From assembly GCA_032334055.1 (NCBI GenBank), contig JAUOZS010000001.1:3868001-3932000 (forward strand): a stretch of 64,000 nucleotides of DNA. The letters are read 5' to 3'. A program made the position numbers and the translations under genes. This stretch comes from Selenomonadales bacterium 4137-cl. Lineage in GTDB: Bacteria; Bacillota; Negativicutes; Sporomusales; UBA7701. This document shows, in pieces, positions 53,188 through 61,868 of the stretch (its first letter is position 1; each line of letters opens with the position of its first letter). The notes beneath the pieces are model-generated. The model worked only from the letters and a program-made list of their open reading frames with translations. It searched no databases and had not been told where the DNA came from.

Positions 53188-54774
53188 TCAGCCGATATTG
53201 AAATTGACCAGTTTAGCGCCGAGAATGCCGTCCACCGCCTTGATCTTCAGCATAACCGGCGTAGGCAGATCGGCCTCGACCGTCATCACCATTATGCTCG
53301 TCCCGGCCGTTTCGGTGCGGCCCACCTGCATGCCGGCGATATTGATGCTGTGCTCGCCGAGGATCGTGCCGACCTTGCCGATGATGCCCGGCTTGTCGAT
53401 ATGCGGCCCGATCAGCAGCCAGCCCGACGGGTCCACGTCCACCCGGTAGCCGTCGATCATCACGATGCGGGCCTCCTCCTTGCCGAACAGCGTGCCGGCC
53501 ACCATATGGGACCCCTTGTCCGTGCGGATGCGGACGGTCAGGAGATTGGCGAAGTTGGCCGTCTCCTTGCTCTTGATCTCCTTCGCCTTAATGCCGCGGC
53601 CCTTGGCCACCCCCGGGGCGTTGACGTAATTGACCGTCTCCTGGAGGATAGGACCGAGCAGGCCCTTCAGCACCGCCGTTGTCAGCATGCGGGTGTCGAC
53701 CTCGCTGATCTGGCCGTTATACTCCACCTCGACCGTCTCGATGCGTCCGTCGGCCAGGTGTACGGCCAGGCAGCCCATCTTCTCGGCCACGCCCAGATAC
53801 GGCTTGATAACCGTCATCACATGGGCGGGCACGGGGGCGATATTGACCGCGGTCGTCACCGGCTCGCCGCGCAGGGCGACGAGGATGCCCTCCGCCACAT
53901 CGACGGCCACGCCCACCTGGGCCTCGGCGGTCGACGCGCCCAGATGGGGAGTCAGCACCACCTTGTCCACGGCGAGCAGCGGATTGGCCGGATCGATCGG
54001 TTCCTTCTCGAACACGTCGATCGCCGCGCCGGCCACTATCCCGTCCTTGATGGCCTCGGCCAGGGCCGCCTCGTCGATCACCCCGCCGCGGGCGCAGTTG
54101 ACAATCCGCACCCCCGGCTTCACCTTCTTGAACGTCTCCTTGCCGAACAGGCCCTTCGTATCGGCCGTCAGCGGCAGATGCATTGTGATGAAATCCGCGC
54201 CGGCCAGCACCTCGTCGAACTCGACAAGCTCGATATTGAGCGCCCGGGCATGATCGGCGGTTATAAAGGGATCGTACGCCAGCACCTTCATCTCCATCGC
54301 CAGCGCCCGCTTCGCCACCCCGGTGCCGATGCGGCCGAGGCCCAGCACGCCGAGCGTCTTGCCCCGCATCTCCACCCCGACGAACTTGCCCCGCTGCCAC
54401 TCGCCGCTCTTGACCGACTGGTGAGCCTGGGGAATATTGCGGGCCAGGGACAGCATCATCGCCATCGTATGCTCGGTCGCCGCCATCGTATTGCCCTCCG
54501 GCGCGTTCAGCACGATGACGCCCTTCTTCGTCGCCGCGTCCACATCGATATTATCCACGCCCACGCCGGCCCGGCCAATAACCTTCAGCTTATCGGCCGC
54601 CTCGATCACCGCCTTGGTGACCTTGGTCTCGCTGCGCACCACCAGCGCGTCGTAGCCGGGGATAAGTGCGACGAGCTCCTCGGGCGGCAGTTTAAGCTTG
54701 ACATCCACATCGTGTTCCTGGCGCAGGATCGCTATGCCTTTTTCTGATACCGGGTCGGATACGAGTATTTTCAT
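53188..54774 (-). CDS. serA: D-3-phosphoglycerate dehydrogenase
   Basis: A 528-residue enzyme of the long SerA type: an N-terminal substrate domain split by the NAD-binding fold (GKTLGVLGLGRIGTGVAKRA near residue 150), catalytic residues in NCARGGVIDE and LTPHLGASTAEA, an ASB domain (about 320-450) and a C-terminal ACT domain (about 455-528, GPHIDKPGIIGKVGTILGEH) for serine feedback. It makes 3-phosphohydroxypyruvate, the first step of serine synthesis. GGAGGGAG precedes the ATG. It is controlled by the T-box leader upstream. Confidence 0.97.
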   Translation of the reverse strand: MKILVSDPVSEKGIAILRQEHDVDVKLKLPPEELVALIPGYDALVVRSETKVTKAVIEAADKLKVIGRAGVGVDNIDVDAATKKGVIVLNAPEGNTMAATEHTMAMMLSLARNIPQAHQSVKSGEWQRGKFVGVEMRGKTLGVLGLGRIGTGVAKRALAMEMKVLAYDPFITADHARALNIELVEFDEVLAGADFITMHLPLTADTKGLFGKETFKKVKPGVRIVNCARGGVIDEAALAEAIKDGIVAGAAIDVFEKEPIDPANPLLAVDKVVLTPHLGASTAEAQVGVAVDVAEGILVALRGEPVTTAVNIAPVPAHVMTVIKPYLGVAEKMGCLAVHLADGRIETVEVEYNGQISEVDTRMLTTAVLKGLLGPILQETVNYVNAPGVAKGRGIKAKEIKSKETANFANLLTVRIRTDKGSHMVAGTLFGKEEARIVMIDGYRVDVDPSGWLLIGPHIDKPGIIGKVGTILGEHSINIAGMQVGRTETAGTSIMVMTVEADLPTPVMLKIKAVDGILGAKLVNFNIG

Positions 54775-54803
54775 GATGCTCCCTCCAAAAATGAAATTGC
54801 TTA

Positions 54804-55103
54804 TAAAAAAACCGCCCCGAAATTGGGGCGGGATTTTCCCGCGGTGCCACCCAGCTTATGCCGCAGCCGGAGCAGCCAACTAAAAAACCCCCATCCCCAC
54901 AGGGACGAGAGTAATTCCCGCGTTGCCACCCACATTGCCAAACGGCCAACTTATGCCGCTTTATCGGGCGGCGCCCGTCATGATTCGTCACCAGCCGCTC
55001 CAGGGCGGAACCGCCTGCCCGTCCACCGGCTCGCACCACCCGCCGGCTCTCTGAAGGCACGCAACAATTGGCTTCCCTTTCAACGCGTTGCCGTATAAAT
55101 TTA
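54804..55103 (-). promoter_or_regulatory. T-box leader of serA with two T-box/terminator modules
   Basis: On the minus strand a Stem I-like region (GCCTTCAGAGAGCCGG, GGTGCGAGCCGG) is followed by a first T-box GGGTGGCAACGCGG (54931-54918) and a short terminator with T6 (54906-54882). Only 30 nt later come a second T-box GGGTGGCACCGCGG (54852-54839) and a terminator CCGCCCC/GGGGCGG with T7 (54831-54804). Both modules are preceded by a GCGGCATAAG box. T-box leaders read uncharged tRNA, here presumably tRNA-Ser. The specifier codon could not be placed with confidence. Confidence 0.87.
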
Positions 55104-55109
55104 GTTTTG

Positions 55110-55138
55110 ATTATAATTCATCCCCTTGGTAAAGTCAA
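55110..55138 (-). promoter_or_regulatory. Strong promoter of the serA leader
   Basis: On the minus strand, -35 TTGACT (55138-55133) and -10 TATAAT (55115-55110) are separated by exactly 17 nt. Confidence 0.85.
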
Positions 55139-55273
55139 GTGTCTTTTTCGCGAAAACATTGTTCCGGTCGCGGGAAAAATCGCCTGCTTCGCGTTTTTTT
55201 ACTCCCGTTCGGCAGGAGCGGGCAGTCACCGTCCAGAATAAATAAAATAACGCCAGATAAAGGAGGAATCACC

Positions 55274-55570
55274 ATGGACAAGGACCGCATCAGAGAATAC
55301 CGTGACCTCTTCGCCAAAAAGGCCCGCGAACTGTGGGACGACCTCGGCGACGAAGTAAAGTGGGCTAAGGATGTCACCGAAATCCGCCTGCAGATGGAAA
55401 TTCTCGAAGCCAAGCAGGACCGCCTCTTCAAGGAATACGGCAAAACCGTCTTCCTGACCGGCCAGTGCGAAGGCCCGGCCGTCGACACCCTGCTCAAGGA
55501 AATCGGCGTCCTCGAAGACGAGCTCCAGAAAAAATACCTCGCTCTCCAGAAACTCAAAGCCGAATCGTAA
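55274..55570 (+). CDS. Small coiled-coil protein, function unknown
   Basis: A 98-residue, highly charged, fully helical protein with heptad-like stretches (IREYRDLFAKKARELWDDLG and VLEDELQKKYLALQKLKAE). Neither a membrane segment nor a known family was recognised. AAAGGAGG precedes the ATG, and its own terminator follows, so it is a single-gene unit. The composition suggests a small scaffold or stress-type protein. Confidence 0.75.
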   Translation: MDKDRIREYRDLFAKKARELWDDLGDEVKWAKDVTEIRLQMEILEAKQDRLFKEYGKTVFLTGQCEGPAVDTLLKEIGVLEDELQKKYLALQKLKAES

Positions 55571-55577
55571 GTCGCGC

Positions 55578-55608
55578 AAGAGCCGGACTAACCGTCCGGC
55601 TCTTTTGT
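55578..55608 (+). terminator. Intrinsic terminator
   Basis: An 11-bp stem, AAGAGCCGGAC/GTCCGGCTCTT, followed by TTGTTT. Confidence 0.85.
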
Positions 55609-55621
55609 TTCCCTAACCGAT

Positions 55622-56479
55622 TCATTTAAACACTACCTCGCAGAACACCGCCGCCAGCATCGCCACGCTCAGCGTCCCGTTCAGGTTGAAAAACGCCACC
55701 CCGGCGCGGGAAAGATCGGCCGGGCTCACCAGGCGATGCTGCCAGAAAAGCAGCGCCGTCGCGGCCGCCGTCCCCAGCCAGTAAAACGCTCCGAGGCCGA
55801 GCATATAGCCGAACAGCGCGAACAGGCCGGCCGCAAGAACGTGGAAAACTCTCGCCACCCGCAGCCCGGTCGCGATGCCGAAGCGCGCCGGGATGGAGTA
55901 GATACCGGCTGTGCGGTCGAAATCGTAATCGTCGCACGCGTAAATAATATCGAAACCGGCCACCCACAGCATCACCGCCGCCGCCAGCGTCAGCGCCGCC
56001 GCGCTCGCGGCCCCGGTGACCGCCACCCACGCCCCCAGCGGCGCCAGGGCTAGTGTGCCGCCGAGGAAAAGGTGGCACAGCCAGGTAAACCGCTTGGTGT
56101 AAGAATAAAAAGTCAGCGCCAGCACCGCCACCGGGAAAAGGCGGAAAGCGAGAGGGCTAAGCTCATGGGCCGCCACCGCCAGCAGCAGCAGCGACACCGC
56201 CGTGTACAGCCACACCGTCCACACCGGCAGCAGGCCACGGGGCAGCGCCCGCGCCGCCGTGCGGGGATTCGCGGCGTCGATACGGCGGTCGATGATGCGG
56301 TTGAGCGACATCGCCGCCGTCCGGGCGCCGACCATCGCCAGCGTAATCCAGACGAAATCGTGGAAGCTCGGCAGCCGCTGCTCCGCAAGCAGCGCGCCGA
56401 TATAAGCGAACGGCAGGGCGAAAACGGTATGCTCGAACTTTATCATCTCCAGGAAAATCGCGAACTTTCCCAGGCGCAA
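55622..56479 (-). CDS. UbiA-family prenyltransferase (4-hydroxybenzoate/menaquinone precursor)
   Basis: A 285-residue protein with about nine helices and both Asp-rich Mg-diphosphate motifs: NRIIDRRIDAANPRT near residue 60 and DIIYACDDYDFDRTAG near residue 177. This is the UbiA/MqnP pattern, which attaches a polyprenyl tail to an aromatic acid. It lies 12 bp after the methyltransferase gene and is probably the membrane step of (futalosine-type) menaquinone synthesis, although ubiquinone-type substrates cannot be excluded by sequence alone. Confidence 0.9.
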   Translation of the reverse strand: MRLGKFAIFLEMIKFEHTVFALPFAYIGALLAEQRLPSFHDFVWITLAMVGARTAAMSLNRIIDRRIDAANPRTAARALPRGLLPVWTVWLYTAVSLLLLAVAAHELSPLAFRLFPVAVLALTFYSYTKRFTWLCHLFLGGTLALAPLGAWVAVTGAASAAALTLAAAVMLWVAGFDIIYACDDYDFDRTAGIYSIPARFGIATGLRVARVFHVLAAGLFALFGYMLGLGAFYWLGTAAATALLFWQHRLVSPADLSRAGVAFFNLNGTLSVAMLAAVFCEVVFK

Positions 56480-56491
56480 ACGCCCACCTCC

Positions 56492-57205
56492 TCACTTCCT
56501 GCCGGTATGCACGGCCACTATCCCGCCGGTCAGCTCGTGATAAACGGCCTCCTTCAGCCCCACCGCCGTGAAAATATCGCGCACCGCGGCCTGGTGGGGA
56601 AAGCGCCTGAGCGACTCCGGCAGCCAGCGATACGGGCCGTCCACGCCCACCCCCGCCTTACCCAGCAAGGGAAGGACCTGCTCGAAATAAAAGTAATAAA
56701 GCTGCTTGAAAACCGGTGCACTGGGCTTGGCCAACTCCAGGGAAACGACCATCCCGCCCGGCCGCACCACCCGCCGCATCTCCGCCAGCACGGCGGCGAT
56801 ATCAGGCACGTTGCGCAGCGCGAAACCGATCGTGGCGCAGTCGAAGCTGTCGTCAGGGAAGGGGAGGGCCATCGCGTTGCCCTCCACCAGTTCGACCATC
56901 CGGCCGTACGGGCTCGCGGCGACATTGCCAGTTGCCACATCCAGCATCTCCCGGCAAAAATCCAGGCCCGTCACCCGCCCCTCCGGCCCGGCGATCCTCG
57001 CCAGCTCCAGGGCCAGCATGCCGGTCCCGCAGCAGACATCGAGCGCCCGGCCGCCAGCCGCCAGCCCCGTCCTCTCGACCGCGAACCGTCGCCAGTACTT
57101 ATCGCGGTTGAAGCTCAGCAGCGTATTCATCAAATCGTAACGACGGGCGATAGCGGCAAACACGCCGCGGACATAATTCTCTTTAGCGGTGGTAAAATCG
57201 GCCAC
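56492..57205 (-). CDS. menG: Demethylmenaquinone methyltransferase
   Basis: A 237-residue UbiE/MenG methyltransferase: ARRYDLMNTLLSFNRDKYWRR at the start, SAM motif ALDVCCGTGMLALELA near residue 50, GFALRNVPD near 120 and YRWLPESLRRFP near the end, all typical. It adds the last methyl group to menaquinone. The GTG at 57205 fits AAGGAG at eight bases. An ATG seven bases earlier is out of frame. It forms an operon with the prenyltransferase gene. Confidence 0.93.
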   Translation of the reverse strand: MADFTTAKENYVRGVFAAIARRYDLMNTLLSFNRDKYWRRFAVERTGLAAGGRALDVCCGTGMLALELARIAGPEGRVTGLDFCREMLDVATGNVAASPYGRMVELVEGNAMALPFPDDSFDCATIGFALRNVPDIAAVLAEMRRVVRPGGMVVSLELAKPSAPVFKQLYYFYFEQVLPLLGKAGVGVDGPYRWLPESLRRFPHQAAVRDIFTAVGLKEAVYHELTGGIVAVHTGRK

Positions 57206-57419
57206 AACATACTCTCCTTGCCAAATCAGACATCCCGTCCGCCTGTCGGCGGCCGGCACACTAACATTATACCGCCACGCGCGGGTCCGGACCACATAAA
57301 AAAACTTATCCCCTCGCCCCGCGCCGCCAGGAAACGCCTTTTTGCGGACAGAATATATAAATAAAAAAGATTCCCGCGGACGGGCGCGCAAGCGGCCCGC
57401 CGACAAGGAGGTTTCGATC

Positions 57420-57914
57420 GTGAAAGAAATCAGCTTCAGCGACCAGGCCAGCAAGGCCATGGAGGTGCTCCGCCAGGGAGCCTTCCTCACCGCCGGCGAC
57501 GGCGACAAAAGCAACGTCATGACCATCGCCTGGGGCAGTATAGGCTTCATGTGGGGGAAACCGGTCTTCACCGTCATGGTGCGGCCGTCCCGCCACACCT
57601 ACCAATTCATGGATCGCGGCGAATTCACCGTCAGCCTGCCGCTTGCCGGCATGAAGGACGCCCTCGCCCTCTGCGGCAGCAAATCGGGGCGGGACGTCGA
57701 CAAAGTCAAAGCGGCTGGCCTCACCCTCCGGGCGGGCCAAAAGGTTGCCACCCCGGTCGTCGACGGCTGCGGCCTCTACTACGAATGCCGCGTCGCCTAC
57801 CGGTACGACATGGTCCCCGGCCAGCTTGGCCAGGACTACGACGCCCAGTGGTACAAGGGCAGCGACTATCATACGGTATACATCGGCGAAATCGTCGCCG
57901 CCTACACTGACTGA
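57420..57914 (+). CDS. Flavin reductase-like FMN-binding protein
   Basis: A 164-residue protein with a split-barrel flavoprotein pattern: FLTAGDGDKSNVMTIAWGSI near residue 22, PVFTVMVRPSRHTYQFM near residue 45 and GEFTVSLPL. The family binds FMN and acts in small electron-transfer or reductase reactions. The GTG at 57420 follows AAGGAGG. It is a single-gene unit with its own terminator, and its partner is unknown. Confidence 0.85.
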   Translation: MKEISFSDQASKAMEVLRQGAFLTAGDGDKSNVMTIAWGSIGFMWGKPVFTVMVRPSRHTYQFMDRGEFTVSLPLAGMKDALALCGSKSGRDVDKVKAAGLTLRAGQKVATPVVDGCGLYYECRVAYRYDMVPGQLGQDYDAQWYKGSDYHTVYIGEIVAAYTD

Positions 57915-57956
57915 CGGCCGTCCGGCGGCGCCCATCTGCGGCCCCTACGCCGTTAT

Positions 57957-57986
57957 AAAAGCGAGTCTTATTCAGACTCGCTTTTT
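57957..57986. terminator. Bidirectional terminator
   Basis: An AAAAGCGAGTCT stem pairs with AGACTCGCTTTTT around a 5-nt loop, with T-runs on both strands. It serves both the flavin reductase and the convergent TerC-family gene. Confidence 0.85.
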
Positions 57987-57995
57987 CCTTTTATC

Positions 57996-58673
57996 TCAGC
58001 CCTCATTTTCCCGTTCATTCTTACCCTGCTTGCGCTGCCGCTGCGTCCGGTAGCCGTAGCCGACGACGCCGACGGTTATCGCCGCAGGCACCAGCCAGTG
58101 GGGCAAATACTCTACGATGTGGACGCCGATCTTGGGGTCGGCGTTGATCATCTCGCCCGCCGTCCAGGCGATCAGCGCGGCCCCGATGTAAACGATGATC
58201 GGGAACCGGTCCATCAGCATCACAAGGACTCTGCTGCCGAAAATGATAAGCGGGATGCTCAGTGCCAGCCCGACGCCGAGAAGAACATAATCACCCTCGG
58301 CGATTGCGGCGATGGCCAGGGTATTATCGAGGCTCATCACGATATCGGCGACAATGATCGTCTTCACGGCCGCCCAGAGCGAATCCGACGCATTGATATT
58401 ATCGCAACTGTTCTCTTCCACGAGGAGCTTGGCGGCGATCCAGACAAGCAGCAGGCCCCCGGCGAATTGAAGATAAGGGATTTTAAGCAGGACCACCGCC
58501 ACGATAGTGAGGACAATCCTAAGCCCTATCGCCCCGGCACTGCCCCACAGGATGGCCATCTTCTGCTGCTTGGGCGGCAGGCAGCGGCTGGCCATGGCGA
58601 TAACCACCGCATTGTCGCCGCTGAGAACGATGTTCACCATCATGATTTTGGATAGTGCGACTAAAAACTCCAT
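57996..58673 (-). CDS. TerC/YjbE-family membrane protein
   Basis: A 225-residue protein with about seven helices and the duplicated TerC motif: VLSGDNAVVIAMA near residue 17 and VMSLDNTLAIAAIA near residue 112. The charged Asp-Asn pairs in the membrane are the family hallmark. Members are linked to Mn2+ export or tellurite resistance. No yybP-ykoY leader was found here, in contrast to the GDT1 gene. AAGGAG precedes the ATG. Confidence 0.88.
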   Translation of the reverse strand: MEFLVALSKIMMVNIVLSGDNAVVIAMASRCLPPKQQKMAILWGSAGAIGLRIVLTIVAVVLLKIPYLQFAGGLLLVWIAAKLLVEENSCDNINASDSLWAAVKTIIVADIVMSLDNTLAIAAIAEGDYVLLGVGLALSIPLIIFGSRVLVMLMDRFPIIVYIGAALIAWTAGEMINADPKIGVHIVEYLPHWLVPAAITVGVVGYGYRTQRQRKQGKNERENEG

Positions 58674-58742
58674 TTTTTTCTCCTTGATGTAAAAATTACT
58701 CTGCAGCCTCCTGAGCCGGTGCTCGGTAAAACAGTCAACATC

Positions 58743-58771
58743 AACTTACCACTATGCAAGCCTTATGTCAA
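58743..58771 (-). promoter_or_regulatory. Promoter of the TerC-family gene
   Basis: On the minus strand TTGACA (58771-58766) and TAAGTT (58748-58743) are separated by 17 nt, about 70 nt ahead of the start codon. Confidence 0.6.
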
Positions 58772-58826
58772 GTGCGGCGGCGGTCCTCGACACGGCCGCA
58801 CCCTGCGGGCGCCGGAGAAAAGTGCG

Positions 58827-58854
58827 AGCCCGCGGCTTATTTGGGCCGCGGGCT
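58827..58854 (-). terminator. Terminator after the CoA-transferase operon
   Basis: A 10-bp stem, AGCCCGCGGC/GCCGCGGGCT, with a weak CTTTTC tail on the minus strand. Confidence 0.6.
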
Positions 58855-58889
58855 GGGAAGGTCTTATTATTTTTTAGCAAAGGTTATAG

Positions 58890-59537
58890 TTATAAAACCA
58901 TCTCCTTCACATCCGGCACGACGGTAAAGGCGGCCTCGGTGGCGGCCCTCACATCGGCGACGGTAACGCCGGGAGCAGTCTCCGTGAGAACGAGACCCCG
59001 CTCGTCGCGGACAAAAACGGCCAGATTGGTGACGATCATATCGACCTCCTGCTTCGCTGTCAGCGGCAGGGAGCATTTCTTGAGAATCTTCGGCGAGCCG
59101 TCCTTGGCGGTGTGCTCCATCGCCACGATTACCCGCTTGGCGCCCACCACCAGGTCCATGGCGCCGCCCATGCCCGGCACGATCTTGCCCGGCACCATCC
59201 AGTTGGCCAGATTGCCCTCCTCGTCGACCTCCAGGCCGCCGAGGACGGTCGCCGCCAGATGCCCGCCGCGGATAATCGCGAACGACATCGCGCTGTCGAA
59301 CACCGCGCCGCCGGGCAGGATGGAAACCGGCTTGCCGCCGGCGTTGGTCGTATCGGGGTCGGTTGCGCCGTTGGCCGAACCCAGACCGACAAAGCCATTC
59401 TCCGAATGGAGAATGATGTGGACGCCGGCCGGGATGTGGTCGGCGGCGAGAGTCGGGATGCCGATGCCGAGATTGACGAGATCGCCGTCCGCGAACTCGC
59501 GGGCGATACGTCTGGCGATAAGTTCTTTAGAATCCAT
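58890..59537 (-). CDS. 3-oxoacid/short-chain acyl CoA-transferase subunit B
   Basis: A 215-residue family I CoA-transferase beta subunit. HSENGFVGLG near residue 45 carries the catalytic Glu that forms the CoA thioester. DLVNLGIGIPT and GGAMDLVVGAKRVIV follow the family pattern (AtoA/ScoB). With subunit A it exchanges CoA between acetoacetate, butyrate or similar acids. It is the last gene of the sigma-54 operon. Confidence 0.93.
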   Translation of the reverse strand: MDSKELIARRIAREFADGDLVNLGIGIPTLAADHIPAGVHIILHSENGFVGLGSANGATDPDTTNAGGKPVSILPGGAVFDSAMSFAIIRGGHLAATVLGGLEVDEEGNLANWMVPGKIVPGMGGAMDLVVGAKRVIVAMEHTAKDGSPKILKKCSLPLTAKQEVDMIVTNLAVFVRDERGLVLTETAPGVTVADVRAATEAAFTVVPDVKEMVL

Positions 59538-59551
59538 CTTTTCTCCCCCTC

Positions 59552-60199
59552 CTAGCCCTGCACCAGGTAATTGACGAAAATACCCGGCAGCATTACGGCG
59601 TCCGGATCAATGGCGCCGGTCTCGACGATATTGGTGGCCTCGACAACCACGACATCGGCGGCCATGGCCATTAGCGGATTAAAGTTGCGGGCGGAGCGGT
59701 GGAAAATCAGGTTGCCCGCCTTATCGGCCGTATGGGCCTTTATAAAGGCGACGTCGGCCCGCAGCGGCTTCTCCAGCAGGTATTCGCGGCCGTCGACGGT
59801 GATGGTCTGCTTTCCTTCGGCCACGACTGTGCCCAGGCCGGTGGGGGTGAGGATACCGCCCAAACCTGCGCCGCCGGCGCGGATTATTTCCGCCAGCGTG
59901 CCCTGGGGCACCAGGTCGACGGCCAGTTCGCCGGCGTTCATCTGGCGACCGGTCTCGGGATTGGTGCCGATATGGGAAACAATCGCTTTCTTCAGCTGCT
60001 TGCTAACCACCAGTTTGCCGATCCCCTTATCAGGGACGGCGGTATCGTTGGCGATAACGGTCAGGTCTTTGGTCCCCTGGGCAACGAGCGCGTCCACGAG
60101 CGACTCCGGGGTACCCACCCCCAGAAACCCGCCGATCATGACGGACATACCGTCCTTGACCAAAGCGGCTGCTGCCTGTTGAGTCATCATTTTAGCCAT
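59552..60199 (-). CDS. 3-oxoacid/short-chain acyl CoA-transferase subunit A
   Basis: A 215-residue alpha subunit of the family I CoA-transferase (AtoD/ScoA): SVMIGGFLGVGTPESLVDAL near the start, GGAGLGGILTPTGLGT near residue 108 and FIKAHTADKAGNL. The ATG at 60199 follows AGGAGG. Upstream in-frame DNA would run through an intercistronic hairpin and is not coding. The two subunits are 14 bp apart. Confidence 0.93.
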   Translation of the reverse strand: MAKMMTQQAAAALVKDGMSVMIGGFLGVGTPESLVDALVAQGTKDLTVIANDTAVPDKGIGKLVVSKQLKKAIVSHIGTNPETGRQMNAGELAVDLVPQGTLAEIIRAGGAGLGGILTPTGLGTVVAEGKQTITVDGREYLLEKPLRADVAFIKAHTADKAGNLIFHRSARNFNPLMAMAADVVVVEATNIVETGAIDPDAVMLPGIFVNYLVQG

Positions 60200-60217
60200 A
60201 ACAGATCCTCCTGAGCC

Positions 60218-60242
60218 GGAGGGGCAGCGCGGCTGCCCCTCC
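60218..60242 (-). other. Intercistronic hairpin
   Basis: GGAGGGGCAGC/GCTGCCCCTCC with a 3-nt loop and no T-run, between the transporter and CoA-transferase genes. It may stabilise or cleave the transcript so that the transporter and enzyme are made at different levels. Confidence 0.5.
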
Positions 60243-60252
60243 GCCATTTGCA

Positions 60253-61569
60253 TTAGAATATCATCAGACCCAGGGCGATAACAATACCAGTGTAGATAAG
60301 CGTCATCACGCAGTAGCCCATGATGTCGCGAACGCCGAGCTTGGCGATCCCCAGCAGGGGCAGCGCCCAGAACGGCTGGATCATATTCGTCCACTGGTCG
60401 CCGTACGCGATGCTCATCGCCACCTTGGCCGGATCCACGCCGAGAGCCGCGCCGGCCGGGATGTTGATGGGGCCCTGCACTATCCACTGGCCGCCGCCGG
60501 AGGGAACGAAGAAATTGATGACGCCGCCGGCGATAAAGGTAAACAGCGGGAAAGTGAAGGGGGTCGAGAAGGAAATGAACCACTTGGCGATAATGGCGGC
60601 CAGACCCGAGGAAACCATGATGCCCTGGATGCCGCCGTACAGCGGGAACTGCAGGGCGATGCCGCCCGCTCCCTTGATGGCCTCGTTCATCGCCCGCACG
60701 TAATTGATCGGGGTCATATGAAGAATGACGCCGGCGACGAAGAAAATGCAGATAACGATATTAAGCGACAGGTTGAAACCCTTCGTGGCGAAATAATTAC
60801 CGAGGTAAAGCAGGCCCATCAGGCCGAAAAGCATATTGATGACAACGCTGTTTTCCAGTATGGTCGCGAAAGTCTGTTTCGCGGGCGCCGCCGGCTCGGG
60901 CGCTTCGGCCAGCAGCTCGGGGTCGACCGTCCTGATGTCTTCGGGCTTGGGAGCCATCATCTTGAACAGGATCGGCAGGGTGAAGATAATAAACCACGTG
61001 ATGATGAGGTTCGGGACCGAGAAAATGGTGCTGGTTACCGGGATGATGCCGGTGAGCTTCTCGACCAGGTGGCCCTTGGTGGCCACGGCCAGGGGAATAG
61101 AGCCCGAAATGCCGCCGTGCCAGATAACGAACCCGGAGTAACCGGCCGCGACCACGAAGCTGTAATCCGTTCCCTCCACGCGGCGGGCCAGCTCGCGGGC
61201 CAGCAGAGCGCCGACGACCAGGCCGAAGCCCCAGTTCAGGAAGCTGGCCACGCCGACCACGAAGCAGTTCAGCATCGCGGCCTGGGAGCCATTCTTGGGA
61301 ATCGACGCCAGCGTGCTCAGGAAAGCCTTGATCGGCTTGCTGCTCGCCAGCGCGTGACCGGTCACGAGGATCAAAATCATCTGCATGGCGAAAGCGAGAA
61401 TGCCGTATAGACCGTTGCCCCACATGGTAACAAGGGCCATGAAACCTTTTCCGGTAAGCGCGAGAGCCATTACGAACGCCGCAAAGGTAAGAAGAATTGC
61501 GAACAGGTAGGCGTCCGGCAGGTATCTCTGCACTAGAACGACAAAGAAATTGGCCATTCTGTTAAGCAT
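60253..61569 (-). CDS. atoE: Short-chain fatty acid transporter AtoE
   Basis: A 438-residue membrane protein with about ten helices and the AtoE pattern: LNWGFGLVVGALLARELAR near residue 112, SGFVIWHGGISGSIPLAVAT near 145 and FFVPSGGGQWIVQGP near 355. It imports short-chain fatty acids such as butyrate or acetoacetate for activation by the CoA-transferase encoded next. It is first behind the sigma-54 promoter. Confidence 0.92.
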   Translation of the reverse strand: MLNRMANFFVVLVQRYLPDAYLFAILLTFAAFVMALALTGKGFMALVTMWGNGLYGILAFAMQMILILVTGHALASSKPIKAFLSTLASIPKNGSQAAMLNCFVVGVASFLNWGFGLVVGALLARELARRVEGTDYSFVVAAGYSGFVIWHGGISGSIPLAVATKGHLVEKLTGIIPVTSTIFSVPNLIITWFIIFTLPILFKMMAPKPEDIRTVDPELLAEAPEPAAPAKQTFATILENSVVINMLFGLMGLLYLGNYFATKGFNLSLNIVICIFFVAGVILHMTPINYVRAMNEAIKGAGGIALQFPLYGGIQGIMVSSGLAAIIAKWFISFSTPFTFPLFTFIAGGVINFFVPSGGGQWIVQGPINIPAGAALGVDPAKVAMSIAYGDQWTNMIQPFWALPLLGIAKLGVRDIMGYCVMTLIYTGIVIALGLMIF

Positions 61570-61679
61570 AACTCTTGCTCCTCCTTATAACTAAAATTGT
61601 CGACGGGGGCTGAAACTCGAACCTGATTGCCCACCTCCTCCTTTCCGAAAGATCAAGCAAATCATCCCGCAAACATATA

Positions 61680-61697
61680 ATGCAAATTTTATGCCAA
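61680..61697 (-). promoter_or_regulatory. Sigma-54 promoter of the fatty-acid operon
   Basis: On the minus strand TTGGCATAAAATTTGCAT contains TGGCA and TTGCA with the exact -24/-12 spacing of sigma-54 promoters. Transcription should begin near 61668, about 100 nt before atoE. Confidence 0.85.
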
Positions 61698-61781
61698 AGA
61701 ACAGACAAGAGCACGAGCCGCGCCGTTACCGGGCCGGCCGCCGCGCGACCGCCGGGAGAAGGGGAGGGCGGGGGTGAAAAA

Positions 61782-61799
61782 TGTGAATATTTTTTCACA
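61782..61799. promoter_or_regulatory. Likely enhancer site for the AtoC-type activator
   Basis: The inverted repeat TGTGAA-TATTTT-TTCACA lies about 90-120 bp upstream of the sigma-54 promoter, the usual distance for an NtrC-type activator. A wider GTGAAAAA/TTTTTTCAC symmetry surrounds it. A redox regulator (Rex-like) site is the alternative. Confidence 0.55.
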
Positions 61800-61868
61800 C
61801 GCACCAGCCTTCAGGCGCTATTTTCGGAAAATTTTTGCACATTCATCCACCCGCTTGCGGTGTACCGC

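Noticed and set aside
61782..61799. Rex (NADH-sensing) or CRP operator at TGTGAA-N6-TTCACA
   Set aside because: The spacing fits neither the usual Rex (TTGTGAA-N4-TTCACAA) nor CRP (TGTGA-N6-TCACA) site exactly. An enhancer for the adjacent sigma-54 activator explains it better, although Rex is not excluded.
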